Positions 9,065 through 17,557 of a stretch of DNA of 64,000 nucleotides are shown piece by piece. Under the pieces are notes generated by a model, which worked only from the letters and a program-made list of their open reading frames with translations, had not been told where the DNA came from and did no database searches. The first letter of the stretch is position 1. Every line of letters begins with the position of its first letter. The DNA is from Clostridiales bacterium oral taxon 876 str. F0540 (GTDB lineage Bacteria > Bacillota > Clostridia > Clostridiales > Clostridiaceae), in contig KE993490.1 in NCBI GenBank assembly GCA_000466585.1, positions 136,871-200,870 of the forward strand, given 5' to 3'. A program made the position numbers and the translations under genes.

Positions 9065-9664
9065 CTATAATGATTTTAAAATAATATCTATGTAGTTTTT
9101 TATGATGCTCTCATTGATTGGTACATCCATAACACTATTGAAAAATCCCATGCCATCCATACTTGACAGAATTATATATACCATTGAAGCAATATCTAAA
9201 TCCTTTTTAAATTCACCATTTTCTACTCCGGACTTCAGTATATCTGAAAGGTCCCTTTTGAAAAGCTCATATCTTTCTTTTGCTTTATCTGAGGTATCCT
9301 TATTTTTTGAAAGCACAGACCAAAACTCAAAGGTAAACCTTGCATTAAGTCTTGCTTCTTCGTTAAGCTGGCCATAAAGTATCCATTCAATATATTTAAT
9401 TAATTTTTCCTTATTAGACATATTGCTAGTAAAGCTTTGAACAAGCTTATGCCTTTGAGCAAACCGATCTTCTGCAATGGCTAAAAATATTTCTTCTTTA
9501 CTTTTAAAATAATTATATATTCCTCCCTTGCTTATGCCGGAAGCCTTTACAATGTCATCCATGGAGGTTTCAGTGAAACCTTTCTTGGAGAATAATTTCA
9601 TAGCATGATCTATTATTATATTTCTTCTTAAGATTTTTGCTTCATCAGAAATTTTAGGTGCCAT
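9065..9664 (-). CDS. TetR-family transcriptional regulator
   Basis: The 199-residue protein has an N-terminal helix-turn-helix (about 10-58) with SMDDIVKASGISKGGIYNYF, the DNA-binding pattern of TetR proteins, and a C-terminal ligand-binding region resembling TetR_C_6-type members. It is first in a two-gene leftward operon with the GNAT acetyltransferase. A near-perfect palindrome 19-32 bp before the start (9683-9696) is a likely autoregulatory operator. It probably represses itself and the acetyltransferase until a toxic compound binds. Confidence 0.88.
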   Translation of the reverse strand: MAPKISDEAKILRRNIIIDHAMKLFSKKGFTETSMDDIVKASGISKGGIYNYFKSKEEIFLAIAEDRFAQRHKLVQSFTSNMSNKEKLIKYIEWILYGQLNEEARLNARFTFEFWSVLSKNKDTSDKAKERYELFKRDLSDILKSGVENGEFKKDLDIASMVYIILSSMDGMGFFNSVMDVPINESIIKNYIDIILKSL

Positions 9665-9682
9665 AATAGTCTCCTTATTAAA

Positions 9683-9696
9683 ACCGACTGGTTGGT
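9683..9696 (-). promoter_or_regulatory. TetR-type operator candidate upstream of the TetR-GNAT operon
   Basis: ACCGACTGGTTGGT is an inverted repeat (ACCGAC / GTTGGT, one mismatch) flanked by A3 on one side and T-rich sequence on the other. Its ACCNAC-type half-site is typical of several TetR-family operators, and it lies directly upstream of the TetR start. Confidence 0.5.
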
Positions 9697-9836
9697 CTTT
9701 TATTTTATAGTAGCATATTGATTAGGAAATTTCAATTATATGATAAAATTTACTCATGAGAATATAAATCTTCATAAATTAGAAATGATGTATCATTCTA
9801 TTAACTGGTAGGATTTAAATAGGGAAATTAAGAAAA

Positions 9837-9883
9837 ACACAGAAGCTGCGGAAGAAAAGATTATGCTTCCGCGTTTTCTGTGT
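9837..9883. terminator. Bidirectional terminator at the end of the ABC exporter operon
   Basis: An outer stem ACACAGAA / TTCTGTGT (9837-9844 / 9876-9883) encloses an inner stem GCGGAAG / CTTCCGC (9848-9854 / 9866-9872). T-runs follow on both strands. It lies downstream of the leftward ABC genes, 26 bp past their last stop codon. Confidence 0.75.
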
Positions 9884-9909
9884 CTTTTTAAAATCAGCAG
9901 CAAGTATAG

Positions 9910-11652
9910 CTAAGAATTGGCGTATTGGCTATTGTATAGCCTAGCATAAAATCCTTCTTCTTTAAGCAGTTCTTCATGATTGCCTTGTTCTATTATGTGT
10001 CCGTTTTTCATGACAAGAATTAAATCTGCATCACGAATGGTAGAGAGTCTGTGAGCTATAACAAAGCTTGTGCGTCCCTTCATTAGTGTTAAAAAGGCCT
10101 TTTGAATTCTTGCTTCCGTTAAGGTATCAATGCTGCTTGTAGCTTCATCTAAAATTAGCATTGAAGGATCCATAAGCATTACTCTTGCAATAGTTAGAAG
10201 CTGCCTTTGTCCTTGAGACAAATTGCCACCTTCTTCAACTATGAGAGTATCGTAGCCTTGAGGAAGTCTTTTTATAAAACTGTGAGCATGAGAGGCTTTA
10301 GCGGCATTTATGATTTCTGCCATAGAAGCATCCGGCTTTCCATAAGCTATATTATCCTTGATAGTTCCTGCAAAGAGCCAGCTTTCCTGAAGCACCATTC
10401 CAAAAGAACGTCTCAGACTGTCTTTTGTAACTTCCTGAATATTAATACCATCAATTGATATGCTGCCGCTGTTTAATTCGTAAAATCTCATAAGCAGATT
10501 TACAAGGGTAGTCTTGCCTGCGCCTGTTGGACCAACGATAGCAACTGTGCTTCCGGGTTTTATATCCATATTCAAGCCTTCAATTAATGGAACGTCCTGT
10601 TTATAGGAAAAATAAACATTATTAAAGCTTACGTGACCGCTTACCTCTGGAAGTTCAGGTACTTTATCACCGTCAAAGCTTTCAGAAGCTTCATCTAAGA
10701 TGTTAAAAATTCTCTCAGCAGAAGCAATAGCAGCCTGAAGCTGAGTCGCAATACTTGTTATATCGTTTATAGGCTTAGAAAATTGAGTGGAATAAATTAA
10801 AAAGCTTGATATCTTTCCTATAGAAAGTCCGCCCGCTATTGAAAGCAATGCTCCAATTATTCCTGATAATACATAAGCAGTATTATTTACAAATCTGGTT
10901 GCGGGATTTGTAAGGGAAGAATAAAACTGAGCCATTTGTCCGCATTCATAAAGTCTTGCATTTATCTCTTCAAAATTTTGCTGAGAGCGCTCTTCGTAGT
11001 TGAAGGCTTTAACAATCTTTTGATTTCCTATAATTTCTTCTATATAACCATTAAGCTCGCCTAAGGTTTTAGACTGTTCTCTGAACATTTTTCTTGAACG
11101 CTTTGCAATAAAAGAAGAAATCAAAAAACAAAGTGGAGTTATAATGACTACTACAAGAGTTATTATAGGACTTAACTTCACCATAAATGCAAAGGAACCT
11201 ACAAGGGTTATAACTCCTGAAAAAAGCTGGGTAATACCTTGAAGAAGTCCCTCTGAAACAGAGTCAATATCATTAGTAAGCCTGCTTATTATATCTCCAT
11301 GAGGATGAGTGTCATAGTATTTTAGTGATAGAGTATTTATTTTATCAAAAGCCTGCTGCCTTATATCTCTTACTGTACGATTTGATATTATACTTGTAAA
11401 CACAGAAAGCAGCCATTGGAAAATCGCACTTATGGCATATATAACAGCAAGCAGAATAACTATTTTTAATATTGCAGAAAAGTTTACATTACCTTTTGAG
11501 ACAATATTGTCAATAGCTTTTCCGGTGTAGAAGGGAGCTATAATTAGAAGCATATTGCAGGCAAAGGAAAAGAATATAACCGAAGCCAAATACCCTTTGT
11601 ATTTTCCTACATATTTTAAAATTCTAAGCAGCGTATTATTTTTCAAGCTCAT
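9910..11652 (-). CDS. ABC exporter half-transporter, catalytic subunit of a heterodimer
   Basis: The 580-residue protein has an N-terminal six-helix exporter domain (about 15-310) and a C-terminal ATPase domain. The ATPase has Walker A GPTGAGKTTLVNL, signature LSQGQRQ, Walker B MLILDEATSSID with the catalytic Glu, and H-loop AHRLSTI. It overlaps its partner by 17 bp. The partner has a degenerate catalytic site, so the pair fits the heterodimeric type IV multidrug exporters such as YheI/YheH or LmrCD. The likely role is export of hydrophobic drugs or lipids across the cytoplasmic membrane. The substrate is unknown. Confidence 0.9.
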   Translation of the reverse strand: MSLKNNTLLRILKYVGKYKGYLASVIFFSFACNMLLIIAPFYTGKAIDNIVSKGNVNFSAILKIVILLAVIYAISAIFQWLLSVFTSIISNRTVRDIRQQAFDKINTLSLKYYDTHPHGDIISRLTNDIDSVSEGLLQGITQLFSGVITLVGSFAFMVKLSPIITLVVVIITPLCFLISSFIAKRSRKMFREQSKTLGELNGYIEEIIGNQKIVKAFNYEERSQQNFEEINARLYECGQMAQFYSSLTNPATRFVNNTAYVLSGIIGALLSIAGGLSIGKISSFLIYSTQFSKPINDITSIATQLQAAIASAERIFNILDEASESFDGDKVPELPEVSGHVSFNNVYFSYKQDVPLIEGLNMDIKPGSTVAIVGPTGAGKTTLVNLLMRFYELNSGSISIDGINIQEVTKDSLRRSFGMVLQESWLFAGTIKDNIAYGKPDASMAEIINAAKASHAHSFIKRLPQGYDTLIVEEGGNLSQGQRQLLTIARVMLMDPSMLILDEATSSIDTLTEARIQKAFLTLMKGRTSFVIAHRLSTIRDADLILVMKNGHIIEQGNHEELLKEEGFYARLYNSQYANS

Positions 11653-13381
11653 CTACCTCCTTGCTGTCAAGTTGAGATAAGCAGATTTCTTTGTAAACCT
11701 CACAGTTTTTAAAGAGTTCCTTGTGAGTTCCTATACCTGCCTGTACACCATCATCAAGTACAATAATAAAATCCGCATCTTTTACTGAGTTAACACGCTG
11801 TGAAACTATAACTACAGACATATTTTCAGTGGAATCCTTAAGGGCTTTTCTCAAGGCTGCATCCGTAGCATAGTCTAGAGCGCTGGAACTGTCATCTAAA
11901 ATCAGTATTTCAGGATGCTTAACTAAGGCTCTGGCTATAGTCAGCCTTTGCTTCTGACCGCCCGAGAAATTGGAACCGCCTTGGGATATATAGGTTTCAT
12001 AGCCTTCAGGAAGCTTTTCTATAAATTCAGCAGCCTGAGCAATTTTTGCTGCAGCCTCTATCTCATTATCAGAAGCACTTTCAAGTCCCCAGCGGATGTT
12101 TTCAGATACAGTTCCGGAAAAAAGCACAGCCTTTTGAGGAACTACACCTGTTTTATTTCTAAGTGTTTCAAGTGAATAATCTTTAACATCTATTCCATTT
12201 ATGAGCACATTTCCTTCAGTTGAATCGTAAAATCTAGGTATAAGATTTACAAGAGTGCTCTTACCGGAACCTGTGCTTCCTATTATTCCGACAGTTTGGT
12301 TTTTAAATATTTTAAAGGAAATATCCTTTAGCGCATATTCATTTGATTGTTTATATGTAAAAGAAACTCCTTGAAATTCAACTGCAGGAGAATTATCGTC
12401 CAAGCTATCAGCTAAGTTTGAAGACTTTTCCACAATGCTTCCTTTAGTTTCAAATACTTCATTTACACGAGCAGCTGAGGCAGCAGCCTTTGTAAAGGTA
12501 ACAACCAGGCTTGCAACTATTATAAGTGAAGAAAAAATCTGAGTTACATAGTTTATATAAGCTATAATTTGTCCCTGAGTCATTCCGCCTACATTTACCC
12601 TAATGCCACCAAACCATATAATTGCTATAATTGCAAAGTTCATTATTATTGAGGTTGCAGGGTTCATTAAGGAAGAAAGCTTTCCAACAGATATTGCAGT
12701 ATCTGACAAAGCTGTGTTTGAACTTTTAAACCTGTCCTTTTCATGAGTTGTTCTTGCAAAGGCTCTTATAACCCTTACGCCGGAAAGATTTTCTCTAAGG
12801 ACTGCAGCTAATTTATCAAGGTTTCCCTGCACAGTTTTATAAAGTGGAATTGATTTGGACATAACTAAAAATAAAACTATTGCAAATAAAGGCAGTATAA
12901 CAAGTATTACAATAGAAAGCTTAAAATCCAGAATCATAGCCATAATGAGTCCGCCTATACATAAAAAAGGAGCTCGTACCACCAGTCGAATCCACATGGC
13001 AACAGCAAATTGAAGCTGAGTAACATCATTTGTAATTCTGTTTATAAGAGATGCTGTACCAAAGCTGTCAATTTCAGTGTGGGATAGAGTTCCTATATGC
13101 TTAAAAATAGAATTTCTTACTATTGTTCCAAAGCCTTGAGAGGCTATGGAGGCAAAATACTGACAGGTAAAGGCGCATATCATTCCCACTACAGCGATAA
13201 GAAGCATCAATGCTCCCATTTTCAATGTGTAGGATACATCCTTGTTTTTTACTCCATTATCTATAACGAGAGCCATAAGCGTTGGAATAGTAAGTTCAAA
13301 TATAGCTTCTAAAAGCTTAAAAAATTGACCGAGAAACACATTTTTCTTGTAGTTTTTTAAAAACGGCAGCAATTTCAGCAA
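11636..13381 (-). CDS. ABC exporter half-transporter, degenerate-site subunit of a heterodimer
   Basis: This 581-residue protein also has a six-helix domain plus an ATPase domain, with Walker A GSTGSGKSTLVNL and a canonical signature FSGGQKQR. Two catalytic residues are altered. The Walker B glutamate is Asp (LILDDSSSALD) and the H-loop histidine is Gln (VSQRVNSV). This asymmetry is established for heterodimeric exporters, where one composite site binds but hardly hydrolyses ATP. The start is TTG at 13381 behind AAGGGGGGA. It is first in a two-gene leftward operon. Confidence 0.9.
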   Translation of the reverse strand: MLKLLPFLKNYKKNVFLGQFFKLLEAIFELTIPTLMALVIDNGVKNKDVSYTLKMGALMLLIAVVGMICAFTCQYFASIASQGFGTIVRNSIFKHIGTLSHTEIDSFGTASLINRITNDVTQLQFAVAMWIRLVVRAPFLCIGGLIMAMILDFKLSIVILVILPLFAIVLFLVMSKSIPLYKTVQGNLDKLAAVLRENLSGVRVIRAFARTTHEKDRFKSSNTALSDTAISVGKLSSLMNPATSIIMNFAIIAIIWFGGIRVNVGGMTQGQIIAYINYVTQIFSSLIIVASLVVTFTKAAASAARVNEVFETKGSIVEKSSNLADSLDDNSPAVEFQGVSFTYKQSNEYALKDISFKIFKNQTVGIIGSTGSGKSTLVNLIPRFYDSTEGNVLINGIDVKDYSLETLRNKTGVVPQKAVLFSGTVSENIRWGLESASDNEIEAAAKIAQAAEFIEKLPEGYETYISQGGSNFSGGQKQRLTIARALVKHPEILILDDSSSALDYATDAALRKALKDSTENMSVVIVSQRVNSVKDADFIIVLDDGVQAGIGTHKELFKNCEVYKEICLSQLDSKEVDELEK

Positions 13382-13545
13382 TTAAAGTCCCCCCTTGAAG
13401 AATGTTATATAAAACTCCATATACATTATAACAAATATAAAGGTTACAAAAAGATTAAAAAAATAAAAATCTATGGCTATTTTGTTAAACTTACTATACA
13501 ATTTTTATACAAGATGTCTCATTTTTACATCTAAGAAAGATAGTA
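13382..13545. other. AT-rich leader between the ABC operon and the structured repeats
   Basis: This is the upstream region of the leftward ABC operon. On the minus strand TATAAT lies about 50 bp before the TTG start, but no convincing -35 box was found. Nothing else is recognised until the structured repeats begin near 13546. Confidence 0.4.
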
Positions 13546-13700
13546 ATGCTGAATGCACTTGAACGGGTAGTTTGCGAGGCTAAAGTCCTAAATGGACTTT
13601 AGCGGGCGACTTGTGAGCGATAGAGAATGCATTAAGTTGCCCAGTGCCAAAAGGGAAACGAGCACTCTTAAACTACCCAGTGTTCCGAGTGAAAGGAGGT
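13546..13700 (+). repeat. Structured repeat A1, interrupted copy (outer element)
   Basis: The left part has a decayed first hairpin and GGGTAGTTT (13565-13573) then GCGAG. After an interruption at about 13579-13652 it resumes with GGAAACGAGCAC and closes with AAACTACCC (13670-13678) and AGTG. It continues TTCCGAGTGAAAGGAGG to 13699. The two halves together are nearly identical to the intact copy A3. Confidence 0.75.
13579..13652 (+). repeat. Structured repeat A2, nested inside A1
   Basis: First hairpin: GCTAAAGTCC / GGACTTTAGC around a TAAAT loop (13579-13603). Second hairpin: GGGCGACTT (13604-13612) with AAGTTGCCC (13634-13642, one G-U pair), then AGTG. The copy lies in the apical loop of A1. 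It has the same architecture as A3 and B1 but different stem sequences. Confidence 0.75.
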
Positions 13701-13787
13701 ACAAGTGCTAAATGCACTTGTGCGGGTAGTTTGCGAGTGGAAACGAGCATTCTTAAACTACCCAGTGTTCCGAGTGAAAGGAGGAAA
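13701..13787 (+). repeat. Structured repeat A3, intact copy ending at the CapA-like gene's ribosome site
   Basis: First hairpin: CAAGTGC / GCACTTG around TAAAT (13702-13720). Second hairpin: GGGTAGTTT (13724-13732) with AAACTACCC (13755-13763), then AGTG (13764-13767) and GAAAGGAGG. That GGAGG is the ribosome site of the gene starting at 13790. The copy begins directly after another GGAGGT, the end of A1. Confidence 0.8.
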
Positions 13788-13789
13788 AT

Positions 13790-14938
13790 ATGAGAAGAAA
13801 AAGATCGAAAAAGAAATCAAAGAACAAGGTAATAGTGGTTGCGTCTCTGTTAACTATATCTTTCCTAGCTTTAGGGTTTTACATAGGCTACAGGCTAACA
13901 AACAATAAAATTTCAGCTGAAAAGAATAATAATAAAGTTACAGAGGCAGTGAAGCCCGCCGAGGAAATTAAACCTCAGGTTCCTGAGAAGCCAGCAGCAG
14001 CTTCTGCAGAGCTTGTAATAACAAGTGTTGGCGACTGCACTATAGGACATGATGATAAATTTGCCTTTGCGCAAAGCCTGCCAGATGTTTTAGGAAAAAA
14101 CAATAACGACTTAGGATACTTCTTTAAGAATGTTGCCGATATATTTAAGGCAGATGATATAACTACAGCAAATTTAGAAACTACTTTTACGACAGCAAAC
14201 AAAAAGGCTGAAAAGGAATTTACCTTTAAAGCGCCTCCTGAGTATGCAAAGGCTTTTGTACTTGGAAATATTGAAGGAGTAAATGTATCAAACAACCATA
14301 TTTATGATTATTTGCAGCAGGGGTTTAATGATACGCTTAAATCTTTGCAGGCAGCTAATGTAAATTACTTTGGGGAAGGCAACAAGTGGGTAACTGAAGC
14401 TAAAGGCATAAAGGTAGGATATTTAGGCTATAGAGGCTTTAGTTATGATAATGCCTTTCTTAAAAAGCTTCAAGGTGATATTGAAGGCTTAAAGAAGGAA
14501 GCTGATTTTGTTGTAGTTAACTTCCACTGGGGTGAAGAAGGAAAGTATAGTCCGAATGCAACTCAAAAGTATTTAGCACATTTTTCAATTGATAAGGGTG
14601 CTGATCTTATTGTTGGGCATCATCCTCATGTAATTCAAGGACTTGAAACTTATAAAGGCAAGACCATAGCCTACAGCATGGGAAACTTTGCTTTTGGCGG
14701 AAATAAAAACCCACCGGATAAGGATACCTTTATTCTTCAGCTTAAGCTTAATTTTACTAACAAGAAACTTGAAAAGTATGCAGTTCGTGTTATACCTTGC
14801 AGCATATCTTCTGTAGACTATATTAATAACTATAGCCCAAAGCCCTTAGCTGGAGCTAAAAAAGATGAGCTGCTTCAAAAATTAAATAAGCTTTCTCCGG
14901 ATTTAGGTTATTCTATAAAGGATCAGTTTTCAGAATAA
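13790..14938 (+). CDS. CapA-family (PGA_cap) metallophosphatase-like membrane-anchored protein
   Basis: The 382-residue protein has a very basic N-terminus (MRRKRSKKKSKNK), one membrane segment at about 14-34, a Glu/Pro/Ala-rich linker and an extracellular PGA_cap domain (about 65-320). Family motifs are GDCTIGHDD, NLETTFT, NNHIYDYL, NFHWGEEG, VGHHPHVIQG and YSMGNFAFGG. CapA relatives act in poly-gamma-glutamate or other envelope polymer synthesis, and many are of unproven function. No capB or capC lies nearby. Its ribosome site GGAGG comes from the end of structured repeat A3, so translation could depend on that RNA structure. Confidence 0.85.
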   Translation: MRRKRSKKKSKNKVIVVASLLTISFLALGFYIGYRLTNNKISAEKNNNKVTEAVKPAEEIKPQVPEKPAAASAELVITSVGDCTIGHDDKFAFAQSLPDVLGKNNNDLGYFFKNVADIFKADDITTANLETTFTTANKKAEKEFTFKAPPEYAKAFVLGNIEGVNVSNNHIYDYLQQGFNDTLKSLQAANVNYFGEGNKWVTEAKGIKVGYLGYRGFSYDNAFLKKLQGDIEGLKKEADFVVVNFHWGEEGKYSPNATQKYLAHFSIDKGADLIVGHHPHVIQGLETYKGKTIAYSMGNFAFGGNKNPPDKDTFILQLKLNFTNKKLEKYAVRVIPCSISSVDYINNYSPKPLAGAKKDELLQKLNKLSPDLGYSIKDQFSE

Positions 14939-15043
14939 AGTATTTACAATGCAATAAAGTTTTTTATGTTACTGTGATTAAAAAATAAATTGCTGGCAAT
15001 ACTTTTAAATGACCTCAATATTATAATCCATAAATTACGTAGT

Positions 15044-15085
15044 GAGCAGTTGGTCTATCCCCCTAGCCGGCTGCTCTTCTATTTT
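15044..15085 (+). terminator. Intrinsic terminator after the CapA-like gene
   Basis: GAGCAGTTGG (15044-15053) pairs with CCGGCTGCTC (15067-15076), including two G-U pairs, with a 13-base loop and a T-rich tail. Confidence 0.6.
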
Positions 15086-15115
15086 ATTAAAAAATGGAAA
15101 AGCTTAAACTTTTAC

Positions 15116-15143
15116 TTCACCTTTTCCGTAATAGTAGTATAAT
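15116..15143 (+). promoter_or_regulatory. Sigma-A-type promoter candidate for the LCP gene
   Basis: TTCACC (15116-15121) is followed after 16 bp by a perfect TATAAT (15138-15143). Confidence 0.45.
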
Positions 15144-15310
15144 GTATATAAAACACTGCTAACACTTAGTTTGAAGACTATAAAAACAGTGGATTTTAAC
15201 AATTTATTCACAAGGTATAAATTTATAATTGAAATCATTTGTATATCTAATATTAAATTTTGGACTAGCATGTTTGCTTGATTTTAATCATTATTGGGAT
15301 GGTGCGGGAT

Positions 15311-16645
15311 ATGTGGAAACTTAAGAATTTTTCCTTTAAAAAGCTTTCAAAAAAAGGTAAGATAATAACGATTAGTGCATCAGCTGCGGTTATTGTAATC
15401 GGTTCAATAGCGGGAGCTTATTTGTATGTCAGACATTCATATAATAATATAGTAGCAGCAGATGCTAATAAACCCTCTGAAAATACCTATACTCCAGAGG
15501 TACAGGCTCCGGAAGAACCGCAGGATGTAGATTACGGACTTGAATCTGATATAGTTAATATTCTTTTAGTTGGGGTTGATACAAGAGGAGAATTCGAGGA
15601 TTCACGAACGGATTCAATGATAATTGCAACAGTTGATCCTAAGGATAAGAAAGTAAAGCTTACATCTCTTATGAGGGACATGTATGTAGAAATACCGGGG
15701 CATGGCTATCAAAAGATTAATGCTGCCTTTGAGCTTGGAGGAATAGAACTTCTTAAAAAGACTATAAAATATAACTTCGGCCTTTCTTTAGATAAATATG
15801 TGGCTATCGACTTTAAAGGTTTTCAAGAGCTTATTGATACATTAAACGGTGTAGAGCTTGAAGTAAAGGATTATGAAGTAAAGGAAATTAATAAATATAT
15901 TGAAGATGTAAATGGTGATAATTCAACGCTGCTTCAAGGACCGGGTGTTCAGAAGCTTAACGGACAGCAGGCCCTATCCTACAGCAGAATAAGAAAAGTA
16001 GGGAACAATGATTTTGAAAGAACAGAAAGACAAAGGAGAGTACTTTCACTTCTACTTTCAAAGGTTAAGGAAACAAAGGTTACAAGCTATCCTAAACTTT
16101 ATTCAACTATTTCACCATATTTGAAAACAAATATAGAATTTGAGCCTATGCTTAAATTAGTTTATACAGTATACAAGCTTGATAATTTTACACCGGAGAC
16201 AACTAGGATACCGGTTGATAATCATTTTAAGGATACAAAGATAAACGGAGCCTCAGTTCTGATACCCGATTTAAGCTATAATGCTAAAGAGATCTTTAAA
16301 TTTATTTATAATACTGTGCCGGCAAAATTATCGGTACCAAATAACAGTAAGGTTTATAATGCGGATATAATAGAGGCAGAAAAGAAAAAAGAAGCCGAGC
16401 AAAAGTCAAAAACAGAGACTCCTGCTGCGACACAGACTCCTGTGACTCAACCTCCAGTACAAGCGCCGCCTGCAGCACAGAACCCACCGGGAAATCAAAA
16501 TCCGGTTGAGCCGCCTAAGACTACTCCATCTGGTCAAACCCAGCCGCCTGCAGCAGGGAATGGAGCAGGCAGCACAAATACGGGGGGAAACACTGGTGCA
16601 GGATCAACAGGCGGAACAACAACACCAAGCGATACTAAAAAGTAA
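15311..16645 (+). CDS. LytR-CpsA-Psr (LCP) family cell-wall polymer ligase
   Basis: LCP proteins transfer lipid-linked glycopolymers such as teichoic acid-like polymers to peptidoglycan outside the membrane. Here a basic N-terminus and a membrane segment (about 17-38) precede the LCP domain (about 80-240), with VGVDTRGEFEDSRTDSMI, TSLMRDMYVEIPG, YVAIDFKGF and YSRIRKVGNNDFERTERQRR. The last 80 residues are a Pro/Thr/Gln/Gly-rich tail, probably wall-spanning. The frame stays open upstream to TTG 15278. ATG 15299 and ATG 15311 are likelier, and 15311 is chosen because GGTG lies 6 bp before it. It is the first of two LCP genes in the window. Confidence 0.88.
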   Translation: MWKLKNFSFKKLSKKGKIITISASAAVIVIGSIAGAYLYVRHSYNNIVAADANKPSENTYTPEVQAPEEPQDVDYGLESDIVNILLVGVDTRGEFEDSRTDSMIIATVDPKDKKVKLTSLMRDMYVEIPGHGYQKINAAFELGGIELLKKTIKYNFGLSLDKYVAIDFKGFQELIDTLNGVELEVKDYEVKEINKYIEDVNGDNSTLLQGPGVQKLNGQQALSYSRIRKVGNNDFERTERQRRVLSLLLSKVKETKVTSYPKLYSTISPYLKTNIEFEPMLKLVYTVYKLDNFTPETTRIPVDNHFKDTKINGASVLIPDLSYNAKEIFKFIYNTVPAKLSVPNNSKVYNADIIEAEKKKEAEQKSKTETPAATQTPVTQPPVQAPPAAQNPPGNQNPVEPPKTTPSGQTQPPAAGNGAGSTNTGGNTGAGSTGGTTTPSDTKK

Positions 16646-16663
16646 AATATTTTGTATAAATAA

Positions 16664-16704
16664 AAGCACATCGAAATTTCAAATAACCATGAATTTCAAT
16701 GTGC
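16664..16704. terminator. Bidirectional terminator between the convergent LCP and response regulator genes
   Basis: AGCACAT (16664-16670) pairs with ATGTGCT (16698-16704), and the inner GAAATT pairs with AATTTC. T-rich tails occur on both strands between the two convergent stop codons. Confidence 0.7.
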
Positions 16705-16709
16705 TTGTT

Positions 16710-17396
16710 TTAATGCTTCTTCCACCTATAGCCTACTCCCCATACGGTTTCTATATACTCTGGCTTTGAGGGAAGGGCTTCTATTTTTTCTCTTAATCTT
16801 CGGATATTTACATCCACAATTTTTGTATCGCCAAAATATTCATAGCCCCACACTATGTTTAAAAGTTCATCTCTTGTAAAGGCTTTATTTTCATTTTCTA
16901 TGAAGGTTTTTAAAAGCATATATTCCTTTGGAGTCAGGTCAATTTCCTTATCCTCCTTATAAGCTTTCATAGAAAAGATATCTATCTTTATCAGCCCTGA
17001 ATTCAGTATATTAGCAGTCTCTGTCTTAGGTTCACCAATACGCCTGAGCAGTGATTTTGTTCTGGCTATAAGCTCAAGGGGGTTAAAGGGTTTAACCATA
17101 TAATCATCTGCTCCAAATTCAAGGCCCATTATTTTATCCATATCCTGTCCCTTTGCAGTGAGCATTATGATTCCTATGTTGGGAAAGTAACTTCTAAGAA
17201 TCTCGCAGGTCTTAAAGCCATCAATTCCTGGAAGCATTAAATCCAGTATTACAATTTGAGGATTTTCCTTTTGAGCCATCTTTATCCCATCTTCACCTGA
17301 AGCAGCCTCAACAACCTTAAAGTTATTTCTTTCAAAATTTATTTTAACAAATTTTCTTATGGATTCCTCATCTTCTATTATCAAAACCTTGTACAT
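16710..17396 (-). CDS. OmpR/PhoB-family response regulator
   Basis: This is a 228-residue regulator. The receiver domain (1-115) has acidic residues near 8-10, phosphoacceptor Asp52 in VILDLMLPGIDG and the conserved Lys in MVKPFNPLELIAR. The winged-helix DNA-binding domain (about 130-228) ends with VDVNIRRLREKIE and ETVWGVGYRWK. The start ATG at 17396 follows AGAGGTG at 7 bp. A longer frame to 17423 has no ribosome site. It diverges from a histidine kinase gene at 17558, most likely its partner, although divergent orientation is unusual for such pairs. Confidence 0.9.
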   Translation of the reverse strand: MYKVLIIEDEESIRKFVKINFERNNFKVVEAASGEDGIKMAQKENPQIVILDLMLPGIDGFKTCEILRSYFPNIGIIMLTAKGQDMDKIMGLEFGADDYMVKPFNPLELIARTKSLLRRIGEPKTETANILNSGLIKIDIFSMKAYKEDKEIDLTPKEYMLLKTFIENENKAFTRDELLNIVWGYEYFGDTKIVDVNIRRLREKIEALPSKPEYIETVWGVGYRWKKH

Positions 17397-17557
17397 CACA
17401 TAACACCTCTTTATAAAACCCATTATAGTATTAAGTTTATCATTGTATAGACATTAAATGGTTACAATTTAATTACAAGTAAGTTTTACTGATATATAGA
17501 GATTATTTTTAATGATATAATTATAAATCATGAAAAGTAAAGTTAGAAGGTGATTTT

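Larger units (their letters stand above)
14939..15310. other. Intergenic region, about 370 bp, with a terminator and a promoter candidate
   Basis: The region between the CapA-like and LCP genes holds a terminator (15044-15076) and a sigma-A-like promoter (15116-15143), leaving a long leader of roughly 150 nt before the LCP start. No riboswitch or ORF was recognised in the leader. Confidence 0.45.

Noticed and set aside
13546..13787. Possible CRISPR array (and likewise 51821-51976)
   Set aside because: The repeats are few, unequal in length, nested or adjacent without unique spacers, and their stems vary. No cas genes are nearby.
13705..13908. 67-codon open frame overlapping repeat A3 and the CapA-like gene
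   Set aside because: It runs through the structured repeat and then in another frame of a clearly coding gene. It has no family resemblance.
17397..17423. Longer N-terminus of the response regulator starting at 17423
   Set aside because: The extension covers the AGAGGTG ribosome site, and receiver domains normally begin at MYKVLIIEDE as chosen.
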